A DNA stretch of 64,000 nucleotides from an uncultured Lachnospiraceae bacterium (GTDB taxonomy: Bacteria; Bacillota; Clostridia; Lachnospirales; Lachnospiraceae). The stretch spans positions 1 through 64,000 of the forward strand of contig CAKRFY010000009.1 in assembly GCA_934320895.1 (NCBI GenBank), given 5' to 3'. Each line of letters starts with the position of its first letter. Positions within the stretch are counted from its first letter, which is position 1. Both the position numbers and the translations under genes were made by a program. The notes beneath the pieces are model-generated. The model was not told the origin of the DNA and did not search any database. It saw only the letters and a program-made list of their open reading frames with translations. Below are positions 27,210 to 34,717 of this stretch, piece after piece.

Positions 27210-27881
27210 CTATATCGAAAAATATTCTTTCTTTTTTTCTTCATCAAACACGACTAGTTTTCCTTTTTCTATATAATACATTTTATCACATAGCTTATCA
27301 AGATACTCCTGCTGATGACTTGTAAGCAATATTGTTCTTCCGTCTTTTTTTAATTCCATCAAAACTTTTGTTATCTCTTTATTTGTAGTGAAATCAAGTG
27401 CATTATATGGTTCATCCAGAATTATTATCTTCTGATGCTCCATAATTGCCTGAGCAATTCCAAGTTTTTGTTTCATTCCCATAGAATATTTTTTAACTTT
27501 TGTCTTGTCCTCTGGATCAAGCCCTACAAGCAACATTGCCGACTTTATTTCTTCTATACCAATTTTATTCTGAATTTCTGCAAGTATCTGCAGATTTCTA
27601 AACCCGCTATAATATTCTATATATCCCGGTGAATTGATAAGAATCCCTACATCTTCTGGAAAATCTCCATCCTTTCCAAGTTTTTTACCATTTACTATCA
27701 CTTCCCCTTTATCTACAGGTATCAACCCCGTCATCATTTGAAATAATACAGACTTTCCAGTTCCATTTCCACCAATAAATCCAATACATTCACCCTCATC
27801 TATCTGCAAATCTACATTATCATAAATAATTCTTTTCCCAAAACTTTTACTTACTTCTCTCAACACTATTGCTTTACTCAT
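27210..27881 (-). CDS. ABC transporter ATP-binding protein of the peptide locus
   Basis: 223-residue ABC ATPase of the type paired with antimicrobial-peptide or bacitracin-like transporters. Walker A IGGNGTGKSVLFQM, signature YSMGMKQKLGIAQAI, Walker B IIILDEPYNALDF, H-loop TSHQQEYLD. ATG at 27881 is chosen: GGAGG lies 8 nt upstream. The frame runs on to 28052 but that would overlap the membrane-protein gene before it. It is the last gene of the unit and presumably energises one or both membrane proteins upstream. Confidence 0.88.
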   Translation of the reverse strand: MSKAIVLREVSKSFGKRIIYDNVDLQIDEGECIGFIGGNGTGKSVLFQMMTGLIPVDKGEVIVNGKKLGKDGDFPEDVGILINSPGYIEYYSGFRNLQILAEIQNKIGIEEIKSAMLLVGLDPEDKTKVKKYSMGMKQKLGIAQAIMEHQKIIILDEPYNALDFTTNKEITKVLMELKKDGRTILLTSHQQEYLDKLCDKMYYIEKGKLVVFDEEKKKEYFSI

Positions 27882-27916
27882 GTCTTTTTCCTCCATATCA
27901 GACAACAGATCTAATC

Positions 27917-29476
27917 TTATTTTTTCAGATATATAACCTGTATCATTTTTACCAATGCTATTTTTATAATAATAATCAACGATATAAAAATCACCGTCGT
28001 ACCAATCCCATTTTCGGACAACAGGCTTATCAGGTAATAAACTGAAGAACATCCATAATTTACAAACAAACTGTGTGGCATAATAAAACCCAATATAAAA
28101 CCAAAAAATGTAATAATATAAGCAGCTATATTATTTTTTGTGACAATTCTCCATAATAAAAATAAATTTTTATAATAATACATTTCCAAAAATTTAAGCC
28201 CCGCTGAAATTATCAAAGTGTAATATAACACTGACTGTTTTATTTTCATATATTTTATAAAGTCTGACACATACATTGATTTTTCATTATTTATGACTCC
28301 AATCATAAACGATAGCAGCACCATAACTATCATAAAACATAGAACAAATCCAATTACATATCTATTAATATTTTGTTCTAATAATTTATCCCATATTTTT
28401 TTATTTCCATACCTTATTGCAACCTGACTACTATATAAATTATTTTGTTTTTCAATCATAACTCCCACAAAAAATACAGGAATCATAAAAAAAATTACAT
28501 ATCTTAAAAATTCTATAAAATCAAAATTTTCTATTAAATATCCCGACAAATTAATCAATAACAAATCTGTCGAAGTAATCTTTCCCTCAATAACAAACAC
28601 TGAACCGATATTCAATATTATATAGATTATGATAAACAATTCACTATATATATACACATTTCCAAATATACCATGCATATAACTATATCTTTGTATTGAT
28701 GAATTATTTCCGTTTTTTTTCTTCAAAATATAATATCCGCAAATAATAACACAGATTTCTATAAATAAATTTATAACCACAAAAATCCAACCACTCATAA
28801 ACAATACATGATGAAAAACAAAATAATTATTTAAGAAAAAAATTTCAGCTATACCCGAAACTCCATTTTTAAAACCAATCATAATATTTAGAATGATAAT
28901 TGCTATAGCAACAAAACATGCTTTTTTTCCAATTGTATTATATATAATATAGATAATCGTCGATATAAAACTTAAACCAATTATCATAAAAGCTACTGTC
29001 ACAATACATGCCATAACAGGATTTTTAAAATATCTGTCATATTCAAAAATAAACCTGAGTATATCACTATAATATCCTGATATTGAAACAGCCGTAAATT
29101 TATTTATGATTTTAAAATTAAACATTCCTATCACAAAAATTATTACTATATGTGCTCCAACAAATATAATTGTCTGGATTAAAATACTTACAATCCTGCA
29201 CATATACATATTTCCTATGCTTTTTATTCTTATAAATAAAAGACTATGATCTTCATGCATACTGTCAAATGAAAAAAATATGTATGACATAAGCATAAAA
29301 TATATTATATAATAATGATTAGATATAATAAAAAGTATATACTCAAATATTGACATCTCTGTCAGTGATGCGGTTCTTATTTCACTTCCACAAAAAAATG
29401 AAAATATGATAAATATTACTATCTTTCTTCTATCACAGATATATCCTGCAATATTATGTTTAATTATACTCTTCAC
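27917..29476 (-). CDS. Large polytopic membrane protein, probable ABC permease
   Basis: 519 residues with about twelve hydrophobic helices and little else, e.g. IVIFIIFSFFCGSEI, YIIYFMLMSYIFFSF, IIFVGAHIVIIFVIGMF, FVGVMI and a C-terminal TTVIFISLIIIIKIAL. No catalytic motif. By position (between another membrane protein and an ABC ATPase) it is most likely a permease or an immunity-type membrane protein. GTG at 29476 is the probable start: it follows GGTGG by 6 nt and overlaps the upstream gene by only 17 nt. Very AT-rich compared with the neighbouring operons. Confidence 0.75.
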   Translation of the reverse strand: MKSIIKHNIAGYICDRRKIVIFIIFSFFCGSEIRTASLTEMSIFEYILFIISNHYYIIYFMLMSYIFFSFDSMHEDHSLLFIRIKSIGNMYMCRIVSILIQTIIFVGAHIVIIFVIGMFNFKIINKFTAVSISGYYSDILRFIFEYDRYFKNPVMACIVTVAFMIIGLSFISTIIYIIYNTIGKKACFVAIAIIILNIMIGFKNGVSGIAEIFFLNNYFVFHHVLFMSGWIFVVINLFIEICVIICGYYILKKKNGNNSSIQRYSYMHGIFGNVYIYSELFIIIYIILNIGSVFVIEGKITSTDLLLINLSGYLIENFDFIEFLRYVIFFMIPVFFVGVMIEKQNNLYSSQVAIRYGNKKIWDKLLEQNINRYVIGFVLCFMIVMVLLSFMIGVINNEKSMYVSDFIKYMKIKQSVLYYTLIISAGLKFLEMYYYKNLFLLWRIVTKNNIAAYIITFFGFILGFIMPHSLFVNYGCSSVYYLISLLSENGIGTTVIFISLIIIIKIALVKMIQVIYLKK

Positions 29477-30230
29477 CTTTTTCCACCCGCTTTTTTCTGT
29501 AAGACCAAACAAATATTATAATACTTCCCACAATAATAAATGATATGATTCCCGCACAATAATTAAATACTTTCATAACTTTTGGCGATAGCCTGTTCAA
29601 TATATATGCTGTACATATGCTATATTTTTCAAGTTTTAATGTTCCTGTAACAAAATTTTCTAACATACAATACAAAAAAGGAAATAACGCTATAACAAAT
29701 ATATTATCCACAAGCAATGCTATACCATAGCCAAACACACATATTACAGTTCCTGTAAATCCCTTCCATACACACCAAAAAATTCCGAATATTAATGGTT
29801 TTTCAGCCTGTATGCTACCCCATATATACTTATACAAAATATTATCAGAAATAACAGTCTCTGGCTTAACCCAAAATATCGCAATTATTAAACCAATATA
29901 ATAAATACTAAATACCATAATAAATACTGCTGCAACTCCGGATAGTATTTTTTGTATAATATATTTTCTTTTATCTGTTCTTACAGACACATAAGTAAGA
30001 AAACCATTTTTTCTTTCAAAATATAATTTCCATGTGAAAGGTAAAGTCACCAAAAGTGGAAAGAAAAAATCAATAATGCTGCAAGCATCTATCCAGATTT
30101 CTATATTATAGTTAACAGCAGTGCCTTTCGCTATCATGATTTCTACCGCAAAAAGCATAGCTATTCCAATAACTGCAACAACTATCGCTAATACTATTTC
30201 TTTTTTTAAATTATGAACAACTGCTTTCAT
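29460..30230 (-). CDS. Six-helix membrane protein, probable ABC-2 type permease
   Basis: 256 residues with about six membrane helices (for example VLAIVVAVIGIAMLFAV, FFFPLLVTLPFTWKLYF, GVAAVFIMVFSIYYIGLIIA, and IISFIIVGSIIIFVWSY) followed by a short basic tail. The arrangement of an extracellular stretch after TM1 and FERKNGFLTYVSVRTDKRKY between TM2 and TM3 recalls ABC-2 permeases. GGAGG is 5 nt before the ATG. It starts 17 nt after the small peptide gene and its end overlaps the next membrane protein. Confidence 0.75.
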   Translation of the reverse strand: MKAVVHNLKKEIVLAIVVAVIGIAMLFAVEIMIAKGTAVNYNIEIWIDACSIIDFFFPLLVTLPFTWKLYFERKNGFLTYVSVRTDKRKYIIQKILSGVAAVFIMVFSIYYIGLIIAIFWVKPETVISDNILYKYIWGSIQAEKPLIFGIFWCVWKGFTGTVICVFGYGIALLVDNIFVIALFPFLYCMLENFVTGTLKLEKYSICTAYILNRLSPKVMKVFNYCAGIISFIIVGSIIIFVWSYRKKRVEKGEEYN

Positions 30231-30247
30231 TTAAACCTCCATAAACT

Positions 30248-30382
30248 TTAATTAAGAAACCCATTAAATTTTCCAACAGTAGTATTATATGATTCATATT
30301 TTGTTCCAGCAAATGCAGCCATACTAAATACCATACTTGCCATGCCTGTAGCCATAATAGCCTTTAATATCTTGTTTTTCAT
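30248..30382 (-). CDS. 44-residue secreted peptide, head of ABC locus
   Basis: A complete small gene. Residues 1-25 form a classical signal peptide: basic start MKNKILK, hydrophobic core AIMATGMASMVFSMA, cleavage-site AFA before Gly26. The predicted mature peptide is 19 residues, GTKYESYNTTVGKFNGFLN, rich in Tyr, Thr, Asn and Gly. GGAG lies about 11 nt before the ATG. It directly precedes two membrane proteins and an ABC ATPase and follows a promoter with direct repeats. It resembles, from memory only, the N-termini of longer small secreted Firmicutes proteins, so it could also be a shortened member. Candidate roles: bacteriocin, signal, or ligand of the adjacent sensor kinase. Confidence 0.7.
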   Translation of the reverse strand: MKNKILKAIMATGMASMVFSMAAFAGTKYESYNTTVGKFNGFLN

Positions 30383-30440
30383 TTCGTTAATTTCTCCTCT
30401 TTATTTTTTGATTTAGTCTCTTGTTTTATCTGACAGTTAT

Positions 30441-30494
30441 ACTATATATGCTCATCTTTAAATCACAATTATCTTAACCTTAATTTATCCTTAA
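30441..30494 (-). promoter_or_regulatory. Promoter with direct repeats upstream of peptide gene
   Basis: Minus-strand promoter TTGTGA (30463-30468), 16 nt, TATAGT (30441-30446). Just upstream are two TTAAGG repeats, 11 nt apart (complements at 30478-30483 and 30489-30494), with a third partial copy TTAAG at 30473-30477. One-turn direct repeats against the -35 box are how OmpR/PhoB-type regulators bind, so the response regulator at 32001-32723 is the natural candidate. Confidence 0.6.
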
Positions 30495-30560
30495 TTTCAT
30501 TTACTTACAGTTATTTAAAATCTATATTATATAACAGTAAAAGACTTTCCTAATAAAATA

Positions 30561-30610
30561 AAAAACCATTAATCAGGTCACAATTTCATATTTCCTGCCT
30601 AATGGTTTTT
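30561..30610 (-). terminator. Terminator of the two-component system
   Basis: Perfect 11-bp arms AAAAACCATTA (30561-30571) and TAATGGTTTTT (30600-30610), extended by CAGG/CCTG inside, followed by T-rich DNA. It lies 20 nt past the kinase stop and separates the regulators from the peptide operon. Confidence 0.8.
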
Positions 30611-30630
30611 ATAATTACAATTTTTTTCAG

Positions 30631-32004
30631 CTATAAAACCAGTATAAATTTACTCCCCTCTCCCTCTTTACTTTCTACTAAAACCTTTCCATTATGTATC
30701 TCTACTATTTCTTTAGCTATCGCAAGCCCCAGACCACTTCCAACACTCTCTTTAGATGTCTTCCCTCTATAATATCTCTTAAACACTTTGTCAATCTCAT
30801 CTTTGCTCATCCCCCTGCCATTATCAATTATTTCAATAATAATTTTATCCTTTTTATAGCATTTTATAGTAATCTGCACATTATTGTTATTATGAATAAT
30901 CGCATTACAGATTATATTTACCAAACATCTCCTCATTAATTGTCTGTCTATCATTACATATATAGTTTCATCTTGAAATTCAAACTTAATATGACTTTTT
31001 TCATTATCCTGTGGAATATCCTCACAACATTCTCTTAAAAATCTGCATATATTAACTTCCTCTTTATGAAGTCTAATTTCACCATTTTCAAGAAGCCTGC
31101 CAAACTTTAATTCATCTATCAGATTTTTTATTATCTCAACATTTTTTACAATTTTCTCAGAATATTTTTTTCTTTCCTCATCTAATATTTCATAATCATC
31201 ATCTGCCATTATCTCGGCATAACCATTAATTGTAGATAGCGGAGTCTTCATATCATGTGAAATGTTTGATATCCATTCATTACGCTGTTTTTCAGCATTT
31301 TTTCTTTCTATATCCGCACCTGATAATCTTAACTGTAATCTATCAAGACTTTCAAATACAGAATTAAATATTTTATCATTATTTTTTTCCCTTTTATAGT
31401 CTTTATCACTCTCTAAATTATTTATATTCTCAATAATTTCATTTACGGGCACTGAAATATTCCTGGAAAAAAATAGTCCCGCACCAATACCTGTAATAAC
31501 AAATATTAACAGCAGAATTATTATACTTTTTATTATAGACCTTGATATCCCACCTGTAAACTTTATGCTCATTTTACTAACTTTAGATGAATCACACCCA
31601 ATTATCACTCCATACCATTTAAATTTACTAAATCTTGAAATAAATACAGTCTGATTTTCAAGTGTATTAGAATTCATCGCATAATTTGTAATTTCAAAAA
31701 TGTCATACGAAAGTGGAAGTTCTTTTGGCGTATTACATTCTTCTATTACCTTCCCATTCTGATCAACAAGCTGTGCCCACAGGTTATTGTCTACTAATAC
31801 CTTTTTACCTTCATCATTAATTTTCAAGCCATTTAAATTAACTATATACTGCTCAAATCTGTTTACCAAATACATTGGTTGGTTATTATCCCCAACTTTT
31901 CCTGACAAAACAAAAATATATGTAAATACAACCCACAAAGTCACAATAAATATTATTGAAATGCTAAATACTAACATATATTTTTCTGTTAATTTTTTCT
32001 TCAA
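30631..32004 (-). CDS. Sensor histidine kinase of the peptide locus
   Basis: 457 residues. TM1 about 10-33 (VFSISIIFIVTLWVVFTYIFV), an extracellular sensor of about 120 residues, TM2 about 160-182, a HAMP-like linker, then kinase core: H-box SHDMKTPL (His near 250), N-box NIICNAIIHN, G1 IIDNGRGMS, F/G2 YRGKTSKESVGSGLGLAI. Partner of the regulator whose gene it overlaps by 4 nt. The sizeable outer domain means it may sense its stimulus directly, unlike the short intramembrane kinases of Bce modules. Confidence 0.92.
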   Translation of the reverse strand: MKKKLTEKYMLVFSISIIFIVTLWVVFTYIFVLSGKVGDNNQPMYLVNRFEQYIVNLNGLKINDEGKKVLVDNNLWAQLVDQNGKVIEECNTPKELPLSYDIFEITNYAMNSNTLENQTVFISRFSKFKWYGVIIGCDSSKVSKMSIKFTGGISRSIIKSIIILLLIFVITGIGAGLFFSRNISVPVNEIIENINNLESDKDYKREKNNDKIFNSVFESLDRLQLRLSGADIERKNAEKQRNEWISNISHDMKTPLSTINGYAEIMADDDYEILDEERKKYSEKIVKNVEIIKNLIDELKFGRLLENGEIRLHKEEVNICRFLRECCEDIPQDNEKSHIKFEFQDETIYVMIDRQLMRRCLVNIICNAIIHNNNNVQITIKCYKKDKIIIEIIDNGRGMSKDEIDKVFKRYYRGKTSKESVGSGLGLAIAKEIVEIHNGKVLVESKEGEGSKFILVL

Positions 32005-32723
32005 TTTCCATCCCCCTGATTTCCAACAAATTTATACCCCATCTTCTTTATTGTTCGTATATACTTTGGAACTCCTGCATCATCTTCTATTTTTTCACGC
32101 AAGTGCCTTATATGTACCATAAGTGTATTATCAAATCCATCAAATTCACTCCCCCAAACATTCTCTATAATCTGTGTCTTTGACAAGATAATATCCTTAT
32201 TTTTCGCCAAATATATTAATAACTTAAATTCCATTGCCGTAAGCTGTAACACCTTGTCTCTCTTTTTGACAACACCCTCATTCTCACTTATTTTCAAATC
32301 TCCAATCTTTATAATTCCCGTTTCTTTTGTCTTTTCTTTATTATACTGCTCCCTTTTCAAAATTGCTTTTATTCTATATACGACTTCTTTAGGACTGAAC
32401 GGCTTAGTGATATAATCATCTCCTCCCAAAGCAAATGATAATAGTTTGTCTATCTCCTCTGACTTCGCTGACAAAAATATAATTGGAACCATTGAAAATT
32501 CCCGGATTTTTTTGCAAATTTCATACCCATCCATATCAGGCAACATAATATCCAGTACAATTAAATCTGGCAAGTAACTTTTACATTTCTCAATTGCATC
32601 ATTTCCATTTTTTGCATCAATAATATTTTCAAATCCTTCCTTTTTTAATACGGTCTCCATTAACTCAACAATATCAGCTTCATCATCTACTAATAATATT
32701 TTTCTGCTAAAAATATCATCCAT
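32001..32723 (-). CDS. OmpR/PhoB-type response regulator of the peptide locus
   Basis: 240 residues. Receiver with Asp13/Asp14, phospho-Asp58 (LPDLIVLDIMLPDMDG) and KPF switch; C-terminal winged helix with LTAMEFKLLIYLAKNKD, and IENVWG, FDNTLMVHIRHLREKI, IRTIKKMGYKF. GGAGG precedes the ATG. First gene of the two-component operon. It likely drives the peptide promoter, judging from adjacency and direct repeats there. Confidence 0.93.
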   Translation of the reverse strand: MDDIFSRKILLVDDEADIVELMETVLKKEGFENIIDAKNGNDAIEKCKSYLPDLIVLDIMLPDMDGYEICKKIREFSMVPIIFLSAKSEEIDKLLSFALGGDDYITKPFSPKEVVYRIKAILKREQYNKEKTKETGIIKIGDLKISENEGVVKKRDKVLQLTAMEFKLLIYLAKNKDIILSKTQIIENVWGSEFDGFDNTLMVHIRHLREKIEDDAGVPKYIRTIKKMGYKFVGNQGDGN

Positions 32724-32904
32724 AATGTTCCTCCTAAAAAACTCAGCAAATCATCAACCATATACTACTGGCTTTCTATTCTCAAATTTCCTCTCTACAC
32801 ATATCTTTTGTGCATATCAAGTGTGCGCAAACACTGATCTACTCTGATTATAATAATACGCAAAAATATCAGTCTAAAAGTAACTGTTAACGCTAAAAAA
32901 CAAT

Positions 32905-32940
32905 ATTTTAGGGAACTCTATTATAAAATAAAGTTCCCCT
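32905..32940 (-). terminator. Terminator after the toxin relic
   Basis: On the minus strand GGGGAACT and AGTTCCC (complements 32932-32939 and 32911-32917) form a stem with a 14-nt AT loop, followed by AAAATATTGTTTTTT. It lies 15 nt past the relic's stop codon. The rest of the 32724-32953 gap holds a TATAAT at 32847-32852, probably the promoter of the two-component genes. Confidence 0.6.
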
Positions 32941-32953
32941 GTTCAGATTATTT

Positions 32954-33157
32954 CTATTCGCCCCAAAAATCAGCAGACTCCTGTGTTCTGCCTGATATCC
33001 AAAATAATTTCATTATATAATCTTCTTTCTCATTAAACATATTTACTATAATTACCTTATCCTCTTCTATTCTATATATAAAATAATGATGACCAATAAA
33101 AATATAATAATAATCCGTTTCTACATCATATAATTCTGCAATTTTAACACGCGAATT
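32954..33157 (-). pseudogene. Relic of a RelE/ParE-type toxin (C-terminal part)
   Basis: An open frame of 67 codons without usable start encodes a C-terminal fragment: it includes YYYIFIGHHYFIYRIEEDKV, then IIVNMFNEKEDYIMKLF and ends SADFWGE. The beta-strand pattern with HHYFIYRI and a final MFNEKEDY strand is that of type II RelE/ParE toxins. The frame opens just past the methyltransferase stop, after an in-frame TAA. The N-terminal half and any antitoxin gene are missing, so this is a remnant of a toxin-antitoxin pair. Confidence 0.6.
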
Positions 33158-33165
33158 TTACAGCA

Positions 33166-34308
33166 CTATCTTCTCGGCGGCTTTGGTCCCATATACTGAT
33201 AAAAATATGTTTTCATCATACCGTTATATATCTTGCGGTTTTTATCCGCTTTCCTGCCGATATATTTTTCTGCCTGCTCATAAGCAGTTATAAGATACAT
33301 TGACCATGAATCGAGACTTCTATAGACATTTCCTATCTCTTTATAAAGTGATGGCATCTCGTCCGGCTCGTCGAGTCGTCTTCCGTATGGTGGATTTGTT
33401 ATGATAAAGCCATACTTCTTGCGGTGGCTCGTCTGGTTTAACGGTCTTCTCTGGAAATGCACAAGATGGTCTACCTCCGCATTTCTCGCATTTTCCATTG
33501 CAGCTTTTATCGCATTTTCACTTATATCATAGCCCTGTATGTCCATCTCTATATCTCTGATTATCATATCCTCAGCTTCGTTGATGGCATCATACCACTC
33601 TTTTTTAGGAATGAGATGTGTCCATTCCTCTGAGATAAATGAACGATTCATGCCCGGTGCGATATTTGCTCCTATCATTGCCGCTTCAATAGGAAAAGTA
33701 CCGCTTCCGCAGAATGGGTCAAGTAGTATACGATCTTTATTCCACGGTGTGAGCATGATAAGCGCTGCCGCAAGTGTCTCTGTTATCGGCGCTTTTACGG
33801 TAGCAAGACGATAACCTCTCTTGTGAAGTGACTCTCCAGATGTATCAAGTCCCACTACAACTTCATCTTTCATTATCGTTACTCTTACAGGATAGCTTGC
33901 TCCGTCCTCCTGAAACCAGCTTACATTATATTTTGATTTAAGCCTGTCAACCATAGCCTTTTTCATAATAGACTGGATGTCTGATGGACTAAAAAGCTTA
34001 CTTTTTATAGATGTTGCTTTCGTAACCCAGAACTTTCCATTTTCCGGAATGTAATCTTCCCATGGCAGAGCCTTTGTTCCCTCAAAGAGTTCATCAAATG
34101 TCGTTGCCTTAAAGCTGCCTATTTTAAGCAATATTCTTTCTGTCGTTCTTAAAAATATATTTGCACGGCAGATTGCATCCGAATCTCCTGTAAATGTCAC
34201 TTTTCCATCTTCTACTTTTACTATTTCATAGCCAAGTTTTATTATCTCTTTCTTTAAAACCGCCTCCAGCCCAAAATGGCATGGTGCAATAAATTCATAT
34301 TTTCCCAC
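33166..34308 (-). CDS. THUMP-domain RNA methyltransferase (RlmL/YpsC family)
   Basis: Probable 23S rRNA guanine-N2 methyltransferase. N-terminal ferredoxin-like/THUMP region (YEFIAPCHFGLEAVLKKEI, FWVTKATSIKSKLFSPSD), then a Rossmann methyltransferase: motif I LLDPFCGSGTFPIEAAMIG, the acidic strand IQGYDIS and the catalytic IITNPPYGRR. Length 380 residues is normal. GTG at 34308 is chosen because GGAG lies 6 nt upstream; ATG at 34320 would overlap that site, and the frame's extension to 34401 would run into the preceding gene. Confidence 0.9.
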   Translation of the reverse strand: MGKYEFIAPCHFGLEAVLKKEIIKLGYEIVKVEDGKVTFTGDSDAICRANIFLRTTERILLKIGSFKATTFDELFEGTKALPWEDYIPENGKFWVTKATSIKSKLFSPSDIQSIMKKAMVDRLKSKYNVSWFQEDGASYPVRVTIMKDEVVVGLDTSGESLHKRGYRLATVKAPITETLAAALIMLTPWNKDRILLDPFCGSGTFPIEAAMIGANIAPGMNRSFISEEWTHLIPKKEWYDAINEAEDMIIRDIEMDIQGYDISENAIKAAMENARNAEVDHLVHFQRRPLNQTSHRKKYGFIITNPPYGRRLDEPDEMPSLYKEIGNVYRSLDSWSMYLITAYEQAEKYIGRKADKNRKIYNGMMKTYFYQYMGPKPPRR

Positions 34309-34360
34309 GATTATCTCCATTCCTTTAGAATTTTTTGTACATACTAAATTTATTATTATT

Positions 34361-34717
34361 TCAAAACATACCTTCATCCGAAATCGAATAAAGATAATCA
34401 ACTATCTGCTTTATCGACTCAACTGTCTCTCTCTGATAAACTGTTTCTTTCTCCAATTCATGAGATACATTGTTTACTTCAAACGAGGTATTGAGCAATT
34501 GATTAAAAATATCTTCAACTCCCTTAAATGCTTCCTGCTTCTTTTCTTCATCGCCTGATTTAAGCACAGTAAGAAGTTCTCTTGCATCACTTAGCAATGT
34601 CACTATATGATCAGTTATATTTATCGAATCATATGACATCTGCTCAAGGTTCATCATTGTATTTTCCATTCTTTCCAGAACAACTTCTGTAGTATTTTCG
34701 GTCTCTTTTAACCCCAT
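34361..34717 (-). CDS. Small coiled-coil protein, function unknown
   Basis: 118 residues, hydrophilic, acidic and almost wholly helical by composition (heptad-like LERMENTMMNLEQM, LLSDARELLTVL, VNNVSHELEKETVYQRETV). No signal peptide, membrane segment or catalytic motif. The ATG follows the radA stop directly and uses GGAGG at the radA end, so it is translationally coupled to radA. I do not recognise the family. Confidence 0.75.
   Translation of the reverse strand: MGLKETENTTEVVLERMENTMMNLEQMSYDSINITDHIVTLLSDARELLTVLKSGDEEKKQEAFKGVEDIFNQLLNTSFEVNNVSHELEKETVYQRETVESIKQIVDYLYSISDEGMF

Noticed and set aside
30248..30382. Assignment of the small peptide to the lactococcin 972 family
   Set aside because: The general layout (signal peptide, membrane protein, ABC ATPase) is similar, but the mature peptide is too short and lacks the Trp/Gly-rich features of that family.
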